Shown: one piece after another, positions 1 through 9,997 of the stretch | Layout: every line of letters begins with the position of its first letter | Numbering within the stretch: the stretch's first letter is position 1 | Assembly (NCBI RefSeq): GCF_016907235.1 | Contig: NZ_JAFBBO010000001.1 | Span: 1,178,001-1,242,000, forward strand | From: Oerskovia jenensis | Lineage (GTDB): Bacteria > Actinomycetota > Actinomycetes > Actinomycetales > Cellulomonadaceae | DNA length: 64,000 nt | Direction: 5' to 3' | Position numbers and translations under genes: made by a program | Notes under the pieces: generated by a model | Told to the model about the DNA's origin: nothing | The model's input: the letters and a program-made list of their open reading frames with translations, nothing else | Databases searched by the model: none

Positions 1-3000
1 TGTAGGTCGTGCCGCGACCCCACCTGTCGTACCCGGTCTCGATGCGCGCGGTCTCGTTGCCCGCGGCGTCGAGCGACGCCACCGCAGAGGCGAGGCCCGT
101 GGCCGGATCGTAAACCGTGCGGGTGTCCGCGACGGGCGTCGAACCGGCCAGCCCCGTCGCCGCGGTGCGGGCGAGGGTAGGGCGACCTGCGGCGTCGTAC
201 TCCGTGGTCGAGGTGCGTGTCGCTCCACCGTGCGTCTCGACGGCCTCGCGCACCGCGAGGTACATCGAGTAGCGGGTCGTGCTCTCGACTGGCAGCGTCG
301 TGGCGCTCTCCGCGGTGCGCGTCGCGCACGGGAGCCCTGCCCACTCGGGCTTGGCGCCGCACGCAGCGAACACGCCGGTCTGCGCTCCTGCCGTGTAGTA
401 GCCCGAGAGCTTCGTGCCCGTGTCGCTCCCGTTCGAACCGGGTCGGCGGGCCTCGACGACCTTGCCCTCGGCGTCGTACCGGGTGCTCGCGACGATGTCC
501 GCCACCCCGGCGCCCATGACGGTCGTCGCGCGCGTGGCCTGCCCGAGGTACCAGCCCGAGGTCGGGTCGGTCGTGGGCTTGCCGTCGATCGCGTCGTACC
601 CTGCGCTGGCCTGCGACACGACCGGCTCGCCGGTCGCGACCGGGACGGTGACGTCGGCGGATCCCGTGAGGTCACTGGCCTCGGTCACGGTCGTGGTGGT
701 GGGCAGGCGGTAAGCCAGGCCGGTCTTGGGGTTGACGCCGGAGTTGGGCGCGCCCTCGTCGTAATCAGTGCGCGTGTGCTTGCGCACCAACCCGTTGTTG
801 GTCTCGCGCGCGGGCTCCCACACGTCGGTCACGAGAGTGCCCGCCGGGGTGAGGACCGTACCCGCGGCGATGGTGCCGCCGTCGTGCGTGATCGCGGCGG
901 GCGCCGTGATGTCGGCGTTGTAGCGCGTGATGGTCGCGTACGAGTCGACCACCGCGGCCGAGGGGGCGCCCGTGGTCGCGATCGACCGCAGCTGCGCCGT
1001 GGCGCGCTGGTCGAGCTGGTGGATCACCCGGCCGCCCGCGTCGAAGCGGTCGGCGGTGACCTGCCAGTCCCCGGCACCGTGCGCAGCGGTGTTGACCACG
1101 CGGCCGTCGGCGTCGGTGTACTGCAGGTCGGCGAACGGCCAGTCGGCGGCCGCGACGTCACCTGGCGAAGACCCCGCGACCTGCTGGCGGTCGGCCGAGA
1201 ACACGGCCGCACCGTACGTCGGCGCCTTGGGCTGCCCCCAGGCCGCCACGTCGGCGGCCTTGAGCGCGGGCAGCGCGGTGTTCGTCGCACCCGGGTCGAT
1301 CCCGTAGACGAACCGGGCCAGACGCGTCGCGTTGCCACCGGCCGTGGCCGGTGCCCGGTCCACGGTGAGCAGCGCCGAGGTGTCCTGCGAGGAGGTCCCG
1401 TAGGCGAGCGTGATCGGCGCGAGCCCAGACGGTGTGACCTTGGTCAGGAGAGGCTGGCCCGAGGTCGAGGTACCCGCGTACTCGTATGCGGCACTCAGCC
1501 CGTTGCGCGGGTCGTTCACCTTCGCGAGGCGCTTGGCGGCGTCGTACGCGTAGGTCGCGACGACCACGGAGTCCATGCCCGCTCCCCCGGCCTTGTCCGG
1601 GTTGAACGCCTCGTAGCTCACGGACTTGACCTGACCCGCGACCTCGGGGCCCGCCGTCGTCGTGCCGTAGGAGATCGAGATGGCCCGGCAGCCGGGGTTG
1701 AGCGGGCCCGTCGCTGGGCACGAGACCCCGGGCGGCACGGGCGCGAGGATGCGCGTGATGTTCTTGGTCGCGGCGTCCCGCGTGAACGTCGTCTTCCCGG
1801 CCGCGCCCGGCTCGGTGACCGAGGTCGGCAGCCAGATCCGCTTGCCGCCCACCGCGTCGGAGAACGTGAACGTCGTGACGGTCCCGTCGTCCTGCGTGAA
1901 CGTGAGGGTCGCGGACGACCCGGCGCCGGCCAGCGCCAGCTTGGCGCCGCTCGTGGTGGTGTCCTCGTCGGCGGGCGTGTACTCACCGATCTTCATCGCG
2001 ACCTGCGTGCCGCCCGGCTGGCGGAACACCATGGCGCCTCCCTCGCCGTCGACGAGCGAGACGGTGCCGTCGACGTCGGTGCCGTCCACGACCTCGAAGC
2101 CCGCGATGCCGATGTCCGTGCCGTCGAACGAGGCTCGCCACCCAGGGCCGAAGACCGAGGTGTCGTCGGTGCCTGCCTGCGACGAGTAGGTGCGCGAGAG
2201 CGAGAGGTCGCCCACGTACCCGGGGACCGAGACGTCGGTCGCCGAGGTGTTGAACTCACCGGTCCACAGGGCTACCTGGCCGGGACCGGCCTCGGCCGTC
2301 GGGTAGCTGTCGCCGAACGCGTGCGGCACGCGGACCACGCTCGAGCGTCCCGCGGGGTCGTTGGTCCAGGTGCAGCGCACTGCTCCGGTCGCGGAGTAGG
2401 TGAAGCAGACCTGCGTGTCGAGCAAGAGCGGCACACGGTCCTTGCCGATGCTCTTCGCGGCGGACGCGGCGGACCAGTCGGTCTTCACGGCCGCCTCGGC
2501 GCCCGCGGCGATGGCGGGCAGGTCCTTGGCCTTGGTCCAGCCCGTGGTCGAGCCCTTGGCCGGGTCGAAGTCCGTCGGCTCAGCGCTCCCGGCAACTCGC
2601 CACCAGATCGACGGGGTGACCGTCCCCCCGCCCGCAGGCGGTGCGCTCGCCTTGACCTGGAAGGCGTCGGTCGACTTCAGGCCCGACGACGGGGCTGCGA
2701 GTGCCACGCCTCCCGCGCCGAAGCTGAACGTGCTCACGGGCGAGGCCCAGCCGGCCTTGTCGATCGCGCGCACGGCGAACGTGTGCCCGCCGCTCGTGGG
2801 GTTCCACGCGAGCGTCGCGGTCGGGGTCGCGCCCGATGCCGCGACCTGCGTCCAGGCGCCGCCGTCGAGCGAGTACTCGAAGGAGGGCACGTCGGTCGCG
2901 GTCGTGGAGAAGGTGAACGTGTTCTCTGCCGGGACGGCGTCCTTCCACTGCCCGTCGGTGTAGCCGCTCGCGGTGAGCGCCGGCTTCGCGGGGGCCGTCG

Positions 3001-5041
3001 TGTCGACGACGAACGTCCAGGGCTGCATCACCCGGGAGAGCTGTGTGCCGTCGTCGGCCCAGACCTGTTGCGTGTACGTCCCGCCCTCGGTGAGCGCCGG
3101 GGTGCTCGCTGAGGGCGTGAAGACGGACTTCGCGCCGGACGCGACGGTGGTCCCGGCGACCTTGTCCCACACGGGCGTCGTGCCCGAGAGCATGCTGAAG
3201 CGCCCGGTGACCTGCCCGCCGTCGGGGTCGGTCACCTTGGCCGACAGCGTGGGCTTGGCCGTCTTCATGTAGAGGTGCTTGGTCCCTGCGGGGTCGCGGT
3301 ACCACTGGAACTGCCCGCCACCGAGGTAGGCGTGCGACGGGGTGTCGGGCTGGCCGCCGTAGGTGACCACGATCGTCGGCTTGCCCGTGGCGGCGTTGGT
3401 CGAGTTGAACCGCTTCCAGCCGAGCTTGTCCGTCTCCGACGTCGAGCGCAGACCTAGGCCCTGCACGACGGGCGCGTTGTCCGCCCACGCCTGGGCGAGG
3501 TTCTTGATGTCGACCTCGGCCCACCCGTCGGCGCACGGCGTCGAGTGGCCCTTGGTCACCGTCGAGGTCGCGTACTTGGTGCCCCAGGCGGGCTGCTTGG
3601 TCCAGACCGTCGTGCCGTCGGCGAGCCCCGTGGACCACACCTCCCACGAACGCGGGGTGCACGAGTACGAGTGGAACATCCACAGGTTGAGCGAGGCCGC
3701 GGTGATCTTCTTGCCCTTGATGGCACCCGTGTTCACGTTCATGAACGAGCGCGCGACCACGGTGCCGTTCCACGTGCCGACACGGAGCTCGACGTCGTTG
3801 GACTGCTCGAGGGTCGCATCGGTCTGCACCCGGGTGTCCCAGGGCAGCGCCAGGTTGACCGCGGGGTCGATGACCACGGGGTAGACGACGTCCTCACTCG
3901 CGAGGAACTCTGCTCCGGGGGTCAGCGTGAGCTGCGCCGCGGAGTCCTGCGTAGTGACCGTCGTCGGCACCTCGGCGACGACACCCAGGTCGGCGGGCGC
4001 GGCCTTCTGCTCGGACTCACCGGAGTCAGTGTCGGCCTCGGCGTCCGGCTCCTCCTTCTCGAGCGCTTCGAGCTCGGCGAGCGCCCCGGCCCACAGCGGC
4101 GCCTCGTCCTCGATCGACCACTTCTCGGTCACCGGGTGGGCGAGCTGCTCGTCGTACGTCGCGTCCCACATGAGCGGGTCGGCGACCGTCGCGGCCACCT
4201 CGCCGCTCGGCGTCGTCAGGTCCACGATGCCCTCGGCGCCCTCCGCGGCCGTCGCTCCCTCGGCCGAGAGCCCGACCGGGAGCCCGAGGGCCGCCGGGTC
4301 GGCGGGGGCCTCGTGCAGGACGAAGAACTGCTCGACCCCGCTGCCCGTCACGTCGACGACCATGTCGATCCCGGGCCCGACGCCCACGTAGGTCGCGCGC
4401 GGGCCGCTGATCGTGGGCTTGGGCAGGTCTCCTGGGTAGGTGAGCTCGCTGGTCACGCCGGTCACGGGGTCGGTCAGGGTCGCGACGACCGAGTCGCCCT
4501 CGGCGTCCGGGGCGCCGCCACCCGAGAGCGTCACGGCCCCCGGGTGCGCGACGGGGCGCAGCAGCCCGTCCTGCGAATCGCGCAGGTCTGCGTCGAGCGG
4601 AGCCCAGTCGTCCTCCGTGGTCCCGTCACCACCCGTGCGGACCCACACGGGAGACAGCGACATCGCGGTCTGCCAGGTGCCGTCGGGCAGCGCGAACGTC
4701 GACGAGGACTCGGTGCGCTGCGACAGGTCCTCGACCCGGTCGTCCGCCAGGCGAGCGTTCACCATGGCCGAGGCGCCGTCCGGCGCGGTGCGGGGAACGG
4801 GCGCCGCAGCGGGCGCCGCAGCGGCTGCCGGAGCAGCCGGTTCGGCGGCCGCCGCCGGCAGGCCCACCGAACCGACGGCCACCGCGACGAGCCCGGCCGT
4901 GGTCGCGACACCCGCCCGCCACGCACCGGGCACTCCAGAGAAGGACACGAGAAAGGCCACGGCCAGTGCTCCACACGCCGGGGCTCCGGCGCACGCCGGA
5001 AGCCACCCCAGACCACGCCCCCTGCGGGCAGGCCCTCTCAC
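1..5041 (-). CDS. Secreted DNRLRE / RHS (YD-repeat) protein, C-terminus outside window
   Basis: This is a partial gene: 1680 codons are open from a GTG at 5041 to the window edge, with an in-frame stop 11 codons upstream at 5072-5074 and no better start between. The N-terminus has an arginine-rich start followed by hydrophobic stretches and an Ala/Pro-rich segment, consistent with export. Around residues 380-560 there is a DNRLRE-like domain (beta-rich, ending in a KPTIVVTYG strand). Around 924-970 comes the DUF6531/RHS entry signature (sequence like DLSLSRTYSS followed by FGPGWRASF). The remainder contains YD-repeat-like units such as YDAAGRPTLARTA and YDRWGRGTTYT. RHS proteins form a beta cocoon shell that often carries a variable C-terminal toxin or enzyme; that part, and any immunity gene, would lie left of position 1. 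Function beyond being a secreted or surface RHS shell is not determinable here. Confidence 0.85.
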   Translation of the reverse strand, partial: MRGPARRGRGLGWLPACAGAPACGALAVAFLVSFSGVPGAWRAGVATTAGLVAVAVGSVGLPAAAAEPAAPAAAAAPAAAPVPRTAPDGASAMVNARLADDRVEDLSQRTESSSTFALPDGTWQTAMSLSPVWVRTGGDGTTEDDWAPLDADLRDSQDGLLRPVAHPGAVTLSGGGAPDAEGDSVVATLTDPVTGVTSELTYPGDLPKPTISGPRATYVGVGPGIDMVVDVTGSGVEQFFVLHEAPADPAALGLPVGLSAEGATAAEGAEGIVDLTTPSGEVAATVADPLMWDATYDEQLAHPVTEKWSIEDEAPLWAGALAELEALEKEEPDAEADTDSGESEQKAAPADLGVVAEVPTTVTTQDSAAQLTLTPGAEFLASEDVVYPVVIDPAVNLALPWDTRVQTDATLEQSNDVELRVGTWNGTVVARSFMNVNTGAIKGKKITAASLNLWMFHSYSCTPRSWEVWSTGLADGTTVWTKQPAWGTKYATSTVTKGHSTPCADGWAEVDIKNLAQAWADNAPVVQGLGLRSTSETDKLGWKRFNSTNAATGKPTIVVTYGGQPDTPSHAYLGGGQFQWYRDPAGTKHLYMKTAKPTLSAKVTDPDGGQVTGRFSMLSGTTPVWDKVAGTTVASGAKSVFTPSASTPALTEGGTYTQQVWADDGTQLSRVMQPWTFVVDTTAPAKPALTASGYTDGQWKDAVPAENTFTFSTTATDVPSFEYSLDGGAWTQVAASGATPTATLAWNPTSGGHTFAVRAIDKAGWASPVSTFSFGAGGVALAAPSSGLKSTDAFQVKASAPPAGGGTVTPSIWWRVAGSAEPTDFDPAKGSTTGWTKAKDLPAIAAGAEAAVKTDWSAASAAKSIGKDRVPLLLDTQVCFTYSATGAVRCTWTNDPAGRSSVVRVPHAFGDSYPTAEAGPGQVALWTGEFNTSATDVSVPGYVGDLSLSRTYSSQAGTDDTSVFGPGWRASFDGTDIGIAGFEVVDGTDVDGTVSLVDGEGGAMVFRQPGGTQVAMKIGEYTPADEDTTTSGAKLALAGAGSSATLTFTQDDGTVTTFTFSDAVGGKRIWLPTSVTEPGAAGKTTFTRDAATKNITRILAPVPPGVSCPATGPLNPGCRAISISYGTTTAGPEVAGQVKSVSYEAFNPDKAGGAGMDSVVVATYAYDAAKRLAKVNDPRNGLSAAYEYAGTSTSGQPLLTKVTPSGLAPITLAYGTSSQDTSALLTVDRAPATAGGNATRLARFVYGIDPGATNTALPALKAADVAAWGQPKAPTYGAAVFSADRQQVAGSSPGDVAAADWPFADLQYTDADGRVVNTAAHGAGDWQVTADRFDAGGRVIHQLDQRATAQLRSIATTGAPSAAVVDSYATITRYNADITAPAAITHDGGTIAAGTVLTPAGTLVTDVWEPARETNNGLVRKHTRTDYDEGAPNSGVNPKTGLAYRLPTTTTVTEASDLTGSADVTVPVATGEPVVSQASAGYDAIDGKPTTDPTSGWYLGQATRATTVMGAGVADIVASTRYDAEGKVVEARRPGSNGSDTGTKLSGYYTAGAQTGVFAACGAKPEWAGLPCATRTAESATTLPVESTTRYSMYLAVREAVETHGGATRTSTTEYDAAGRPTLARTAATGLAGSTPVADTRTVYDPATGLASAVASLDAAGNETARIETGYDRWGRGTTY

Positions 5042-5204
5042 TGGCGGGAAGCCGGTTCGAGTGTGAGGAGGCTATGTCACATATCTGACGTTACGGTCGT
5101 TTTGTTCATACTGGTCTCACGGGACGCATCCGGCGAACCGGCAGCCCTCCCGTCCCGGCGTGCGCTCCGCGCCGACGGCGCGGTCGGCCGAGAGCCTGGT
5201 CAGA

Positions 5205-5402
5205 TCAGTCGCCTGCGCCGTCCAGCAAGCTCCGGTAGCCGATGAGCTCGATTCCCACCAGGCGCCCGTCCGCGTCGAGGTCGAGGACGACCTCCCCCGA
5301 CAGTCGCGCGTCCTCCACGACGATCTGCCGTACCGCGGCCCCTTCAGCGATGGGCTGCAGCGTGATGTACGCAGCGTCCACCTCTGGGTCGATCTCGATC
5401 AT
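5205..5402 (-). CDS. DUF2283 domain protein
   Basis: This is a 65-residue protein covering essentially only a DUF2283 domain. The opening IEIDPEVDAAYITL, a central VLDLDADGRLVGIELIG segment and an acidic character match that family. DUF2283 proteins are small, often sit beside DUF4258 or other tiny genes, and have no established biochemical function. The ATG overlaps the TGA of the frameshift-corrected upstream small gene by the ATGA arrangement, so the two were probably co-translated. No DUF4258 partner is visible. Confidence 0.8.
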   Translation of the reverse strand: MIEIDPEVDAAYITLQPIAEGAAVRQIVVEDARLSGEVVLDLDADGRLVGIELIGYRSLLDGAGD

Positions 5403-5688
5403 GTCTCCTCCATGTCTCGCCCTTCACGCGGATGGAATCGCGCGAGCGTGTCGAGCATCCACTCCCCCTGCCCTTCGGTTGCTCGAGCCGTGAGAACACC
5501 TCGTCGTGCACGCCGATGGCATCCAGGGCTCTCAGCCGCGCGGCCCGGTCACCTCTCAGGTCGACGAGGTGCTCGACATAGGCCCGCGCGAGCTCCGGGA
5601 CGCCCATCGCCTCGTAGTCGGTCCGATCGCCCCAGGCGTCGAGCCAGGCGGCCGCCTCGTCAGCCGCTCCCACGACGTCGTCGTCCAT
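5399..5688 (-). pseudogene. Small acidic protein gene with apparent -1 frameshift
   Basis: The ATG at 5688 has a GAGGGGG ribosome-binding site about ten bases upstream and opens a helical, acidic protein (begins MDDDVVGAADEAAAWLDAWG). The frame is good to about residue 74 (EVFSRLEQPKG). From there the original frame turns into low-complexity Arg/Ser-rich sequence running into the DUF2283 gene (stop at 5344). The next frame over reads EWMLDTLARFHPREGRDMEE and stops exactly at an ATGA overlap with DUF2283. Adding one G to the G5 run at 5464-5468 joins the two halves into a 96-residue protein. It is either a real frameshift mutation or a homopolymer sequencing error. I do not recognise the family. 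Confidence 0.55.
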
Positions 5689-5845
5689 GTTCCTGTCCCC
5701 CTCTACCGGGCGGGCAACCCGACGAACCCGCCCCGACCCGGCGCACTCGCCGACGTGAGAGGGGACATTACCCCCAGATGCCCCACGCCCCCCACGCGGG
5801 TCCGCAGCGCCCGCACCTCGGGGAGCGACGTCGTCGGGCATGACG

Positions 5846-5877
5846 ACGCCCGCGAGACCGGGTGGTCTCGCGGGCGT
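5846..5877 (-). terminator. Hairpin terminator downstream of marC-like gene
   Basis: A perfect 14-bp stem (5846-5859 with 5864-5877) closes a GGGT loop just after the MarC-family stop codon at 5893. There is no long T-tract, as is usual in high-GC actinobacteria. Confidence 0.7.
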
Positions 5878-5892
5878 GTCGACGAGAGGCGG

Positions 5893-6519
5893 CTAGTTCG
5901 CCATCTGCACGAACGCCGTGACGGCGTCCGCGACGAGCTGCACCGCGATGGCCGCGAGGAGCAGGCCCGCGATGCGGGTCACGAGGATCGTGCCCGAGTC
6001 GCCCAGGACGCGGTGGATGACGTTCGCGAAGCGCATCGCCAGGAACAGCGTGAGGTGCACGGCGACGACGCCGGCCGCGATCGCGACCCAGTCCGCGGCG
6101 GACCCGTCGGCGCGCTGGACGAAGACCATGGTCGCGACGATCGCACCGGGCCCGGCCAGGAGCGGGGTGCCGAGCGGGACGAGGGCGACGTTGACGCCCT
6201 TGTTGCCCGACGGCGTCGGCTCCTCCATCTTGCCTGTCAGCAGCTCCATCGCGACCAGCAGGAGCAGCAGGCCGCCGGACGCCTTGAGCGCCGGGAGCGA
6301 GATGCCCATGTAGTTGAGGATCTGCTGGCCGAAGACCGCGAACGACACGATCACGCCGAACGCGACGAGGATCGCCGTCCGGGCTGCCTGGTTGCGTTGC
6401 TTGGCGCCCATGGCGCTGGTCAGTCCCAGGAAGATGGGGACCGTCCCGGGAGGGTCCATGATCACGAACAGCGTGATGAACACCTCGGTGAAGAGGCGCA
6501 GGTCCATGATGTCGTTCAC
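5893..6519 (-). CDS. MarC family (UPF0056) integral membrane protein
   Basis: The 208-residue, very hydrophobic protein has about six predicted membrane helices. It carries MarC-family landmarks: an early FITLFVIMDPPGTVPIFL segment, a central GGLLLLLVAMELL helix, and a PLGTPLLAGPGAI motif. Family members are inner-membrane proteins of unresolved function; the old multiple-antibiotic-resistance assignment is not supported experimentally. The length matches the family. It starts 19 bases after the PHP phosphoesterase stop on the same strand, so the two are likely co-transcribed from the leaderless promoter in front of that gene. Confidence 0.9.
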   Translation of the reverse strand: MNDIMDLRLFTEVFITLFVIMDPPGTVPIFLGLTSAMGAKQRNQAARTAILVAFGVIVSFAVFGQQILNYMGISLPALKASGGLLLLLVAMELLTGKMEEPTPSGNKGVNVALVPLGTPLLAGPGAIVATMVFVQRADGSAADWVAIAAGVVAVHLTLFLAMRFANVIHRVLGDSGTILVTRIAGLLLAAIAVQLVADAVTAFVQMAN

Positions 6520-6538
6520 GACACCACCGCCCGCGCCG

Positions 6539-7378
6539 TCATCGGATCACGTCCAACGTGCCTAGCTCCTCGATCGTCTCCAGCACTCGTGGTGCTGTCG
6601 TGTTCTCGCCGAGCCGGTTCGGTTTGCCGGCCCCGTGGTAGTCGCTCGAACCCGTCACGAGCAGGCCCAGGGTGTGGGCGATGTCCTCGAGGCGGGCAAC
6701 TTGCTGTGCGCTGTGGTCGCGGTGGTGCACCTCGAGCCCCAGCAGTCCTGCGTCGGCCATCTGCTCGATGACCACGTCCGGCACCACGCGTCCTCGTCCG
6801 TCGGCGCCCGGGTGGGCGAAGACGGGCACGCCGCCCGCCGCGCGCACGGCGCGCACGGCGTCCAGGACGTCGGGTGCGTAGTGCGGCACGTAGTAACCGG
6901 TGCCGGGGTGCAGGATCGTGGCGAATGCCGCCGAGCGGTCGCTGACCTGGCCGGTGGCCACCAGGGCGTCCGCGATGTGCGGCCGCCCGATCGTGGTCCC
7001 CTCCTGCGTCTGCGACAGGACATCTTCCCACGTGAGCGGGTAGTCCTCGCCGATCCGCTCGACCATGCGCCGCGCGCGCGAGATGCGGTCCTCGCGCGTG
7101 CGCTCGGTCTCGGCCAGGAGGTCGGGGTGGGTGGGGTCGTGCAGGTAGCTCAGGAGGTGCACCGAGACGTGCCCGGCGCGGGCCGAGATCTCTGCGCCCC
7201 GCACCAGCGCGATGCCGTTGCGGGTGGCCGCTCGCGCGGCGTCGGCCCAGCCGGCCGTCGTGTCGTGGTCGGTCAGGGCGACGACGTCGAGCCCTGCGGC
7301 GGCTGCGTCCGCCACGACGCGCGCCGGAGCATCGGTCCCGTCGGACGCCGTGGAGTGGGTGTGGAGGTCGATGCGCAC
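6539..7378 (-). CDS. PHP-domain phosphoesterase (nucleoside bisphosphate phosphatase / RNase AM-like)
   Basis: This is a 279-residue PHP-superfamily metal-dependent phosphoesterase. The metal-binding motifs are intact and in order: HTHSTASDG at the N-terminus, LTDHDT, a glutamate in RGAEIS, an H-P-G-A segment near the middle, and GSSDYHG near the C-terminus. The family includes 3',5'-nucleoside bisphosphate phosphatases and 5' RNA exonucleases of the TrpH/YciV group. The GTG at 7378 is chosen because it begins RIDLHTHS, the usual family start, and sits exactly six bases after a TATCCT -10 element, which implies a leaderless mRNA. The same frame stays open further upstream but shows no protein-like sequence. 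Confidence 0.88.
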   Translation of the reverse strand: MRIDLHTHSTASDGTDAPARVVADAAAAGLDVVALTDHDTTAGWADAARAATRNGIALVRGAEISARAGHVSVHLLSYLHDPTHPDLLAETERTREDRISRARRMVERIGEDYPLTWEDVLSQTQEGTTIGRPHIADALVATGQVSDRSAAFATILHPGTGYYVPHYAPDVLDAVRAVRAAGGVPVFAHPGADGRGRVVPDVVIEQMADAGLLGLEVHHRDHSAQQVARLEDIAHTLGLLVTGSSDYHGAGKPNRLGENTTAPRVLETIEELGTLDVIR

Positions 7379-7384
7379 GGTCTC

Positions 7385-7390
7385 AGGATA
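7385..7390 (-). promoter_or_regulatory. -10 element (TATCCT) of leaderless PHP gene
   Basis: TATCCT lies six bases before the GTG start at 7378, the spacing expected when transcription starts on the start codon. Confidence 0.5.
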
Positions 7391-7507
7391 GTGAGGGCGC
7401 GCGTCGCGGCCCGGCAGGGCGGGCCCGACGGCGGCGCTCGCCCGGGTGGACGCGTCCGGGCGCCCGTCCACCGGGGCTGGGCCGACGGTCTGCGGCGCCG
7501 CGCTCTG

Positions 7508-7960
7508 CTAGAGCGGCAGAGGTCGGTCCTCGACGACGCTCTTCATGACGAGGGTCGAGCTCAGGCGCATCACGCCGGGCAGGGTCGAGAGCCGCTCGTC
7601 GTAGAGCACCTGGAAACCCTGGAGGTCGCTCGCCACGACGCGCAGCAGGTAGTCGGGGTCCCCGAAGAGCCGCTGGGCCTGCAGGACGTTCGGAACCTCG
7701 ACGACCGCGGTCTCGAACGCCTCGAGCGTGTCCCGGGTCGCCGACTGCATGGTCACGAAGAGGAGCGCCTCGAAGGTCAGCCCGACCGAGGCCGCGTCGA
7801 GATGCGCGCGGTAGCCGCTGACGACCCCGGAGCGTTCGAGCGCGCGGAGCCGCCGGTGGCACGGCGAGACGCTGAGGCGGACCCGTTCGGCGAGCTCGGT
7901 CAGCGTGAGGCGGCCGTCCTGCTGCAGCTCGGCAAGGATCTGCCGGTCGATGTCGTCCAT
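7508..7960 (-). CDS. Lrp/AsnC family transcriptional regulator
   Basis: This 150-residue protein has the standard architecture. The N-terminal winged helix-turn-helix begins MDDIDRQILAELQQDGRLTL and has the recognition segment RVRLSVSPCHRRLRALE. The C-terminal RAM/AsnC ligand-binding domain contains the FGDPDYLLRV motif. It is divergent from the LysE-type exporter with 117 bases between them, the classic arrangement in which an Lrp-type regulator controls an amino-acid exporter. The effector amino acid cannot be read from the sequence. Confidence 0.93.
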   Translation of the reverse strand: MDDIDRQILAELQQDGRLTLTELAERVRLSVSPCHRRLRALERSGVVSGYRAHLDAASVGLTFEALLFVTMQSATRDTLEAFETAVVEVPNVLQAQRLFGDPDYLLRVVASDLQGFQVLYDERLSTLPGVMRLSSTLVMKSVVEDRPLPL

Positions 7961-8077
7961 GCGCAAGATCCTTCCACCCGGACTCGATCGAGGGCAAGAA
8001 GTTGGAAGCACCTTTGGCCGGTTCCGACCTAACGTTTCTCTCGCGCCGGACGTCGGCGCCCACGCTCGGGAGGAACC
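7961..8077. promoter_or_regulatory. Divergent Lrp / LysE-exporter control region
   Basis: This 117-base intergenic stretch between divergent starts is locally AT-richer than its surroundings. It contains a loose inverted arrangement TTGGAA ... GGTTCC near 8001-8028 and a TAACGT -10-like hexamer just before 8040. It is the likely binding region for the Lrp-type regulator; the exact operator is not resolved. Confidence 0.4.
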
Positions 8078-8695
8078 ATGTCCGTCGCCACGATCGCCAC
8101 GTTCTGGCTGGTGTCGCTGCTCTTCGTCGTGACGCCCGGCGCCGACTGGGCGTACGCGATCACGGCCGGCCTGCGGCACCGGTCCGTCCTGCCCGCGGTG
8201 GGCGGGATGCTCGCCGGGCACCTCGCCACGGCGCTCGTGGTCGCGGCGGGGGTCGGCGTCCTGGTGTCCCGCTCCCCCGCCCTGCTCACGGTCCTGACGC
8301 TGGTGGGCGCGGCGTACATCGGGTGGCTCGGCGTGACGACGCTCGTCCGTCCGGGCGGACCCGTCACGGCGGGGGACGACGTCGCCGGGTCGTGGGTGCG
8401 TCAGGCCGCGAAGGGCCTCGGGACGAGCGGGCTCAACCCCAAGGTCCTGCTGCTGTTCCTGGCGCTGCTGCCGCAGTTCACCGACCCCGCGGGTCGCTGG
8501 CCGGTCGGCGCGCAGATCGCCGTGCTGGGCGCGGTGCACATGGTGGGCTGTGCGGTGGTCTACCTCCTCGTGGCCTTCGGGGCCCGCCACGTCCTGCGTT
8601 CCCGGCCGGGCGCGTCGCAGGTCGTCACGCGGCTCTCGGGCGTCGCGATGCTCCTGATCGGCGCCGCACTGGTCCTCGACCAGGTGGTCGGCTGA
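8078..8695 (+). CDS. LysE/RhtB family amino-acid exporter
   Basis: This 205-residue integral membrane protein has about six hydrophobic helices. LysE-family marks include the TPGADWAYAIT segment near the N-terminus and the central GLGTSGLNPKVLLLFLALLPQF segment, whose N-P-K is the conserved family signature. The length is typical. Such proteins export amino acids or homoserine/threonine using the proton gradient. The ATG at 8078 has a GGAGGA ribosome-binding site. The divergent Lrp/AsnC gene strongly suggests amino-acid-responsive control. Confidence 0.92.
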   Translation: MSVATIATFWLVSLLFVVTPGADWAYAITAGLRHRSVLPAVGGMLAGHLATALVVAAGVGVLVSRSPALLTVLTLVGAAYIGWLGVTTLVRPGGPVTAGDDVAGSWVRQAAKGLGTSGLNPKVLLLFLALLPQFTDPAGRWPVGAQIAVLGAVHMVGCAVVYLLVAFGARHVLRSRPGASQVVTRLSGVAMLLIGAALVLDQVVG

Positions 8696-8726
8696 CCCGA
8701 CGGCGCCGCCCGTCCCCCGCATGGCC

Positions 8727-8751
8727 CTCGCCCGGGTGCTCCCCGGGCGAG
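8727..8751. terminator. Bidirectional hairpin terminator
   Basis: A perfect 10-bp stem CTCGCCCGGG / CCCGGGCGAG closes a 5-base loop between the convergent LysE-type and aldo/keto reductase genes. Confidence 0.7.
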
Positions 8752-8766
8752 CGCTGGCACCACACG

Positions 8767-9936
<1,170 letters not shown>

Positions 9937-9997
9937 TCACGCGAGACCCGCCGGGCTTTCGCAGTGCTCCCAGGTGCCCCTGGCAGCATCCGAAGAG

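Noticed and set aside
230-3112. 960-codon plus-strand open frame opposite the RHS gene
   Set aside because: The translation is Arg/Gly/Val-rich with no domain sense. It is an antisense shadow caused by high third-position GC of the RHS gene.
5205-5688. DUF2283 gene and small upstream gene as a toxin-antitoxin pair
   Set aside because: Size and overlap are suggestive but neither protein shows toxin or antitoxin motifs and the upstream one is apparently frameshifted.
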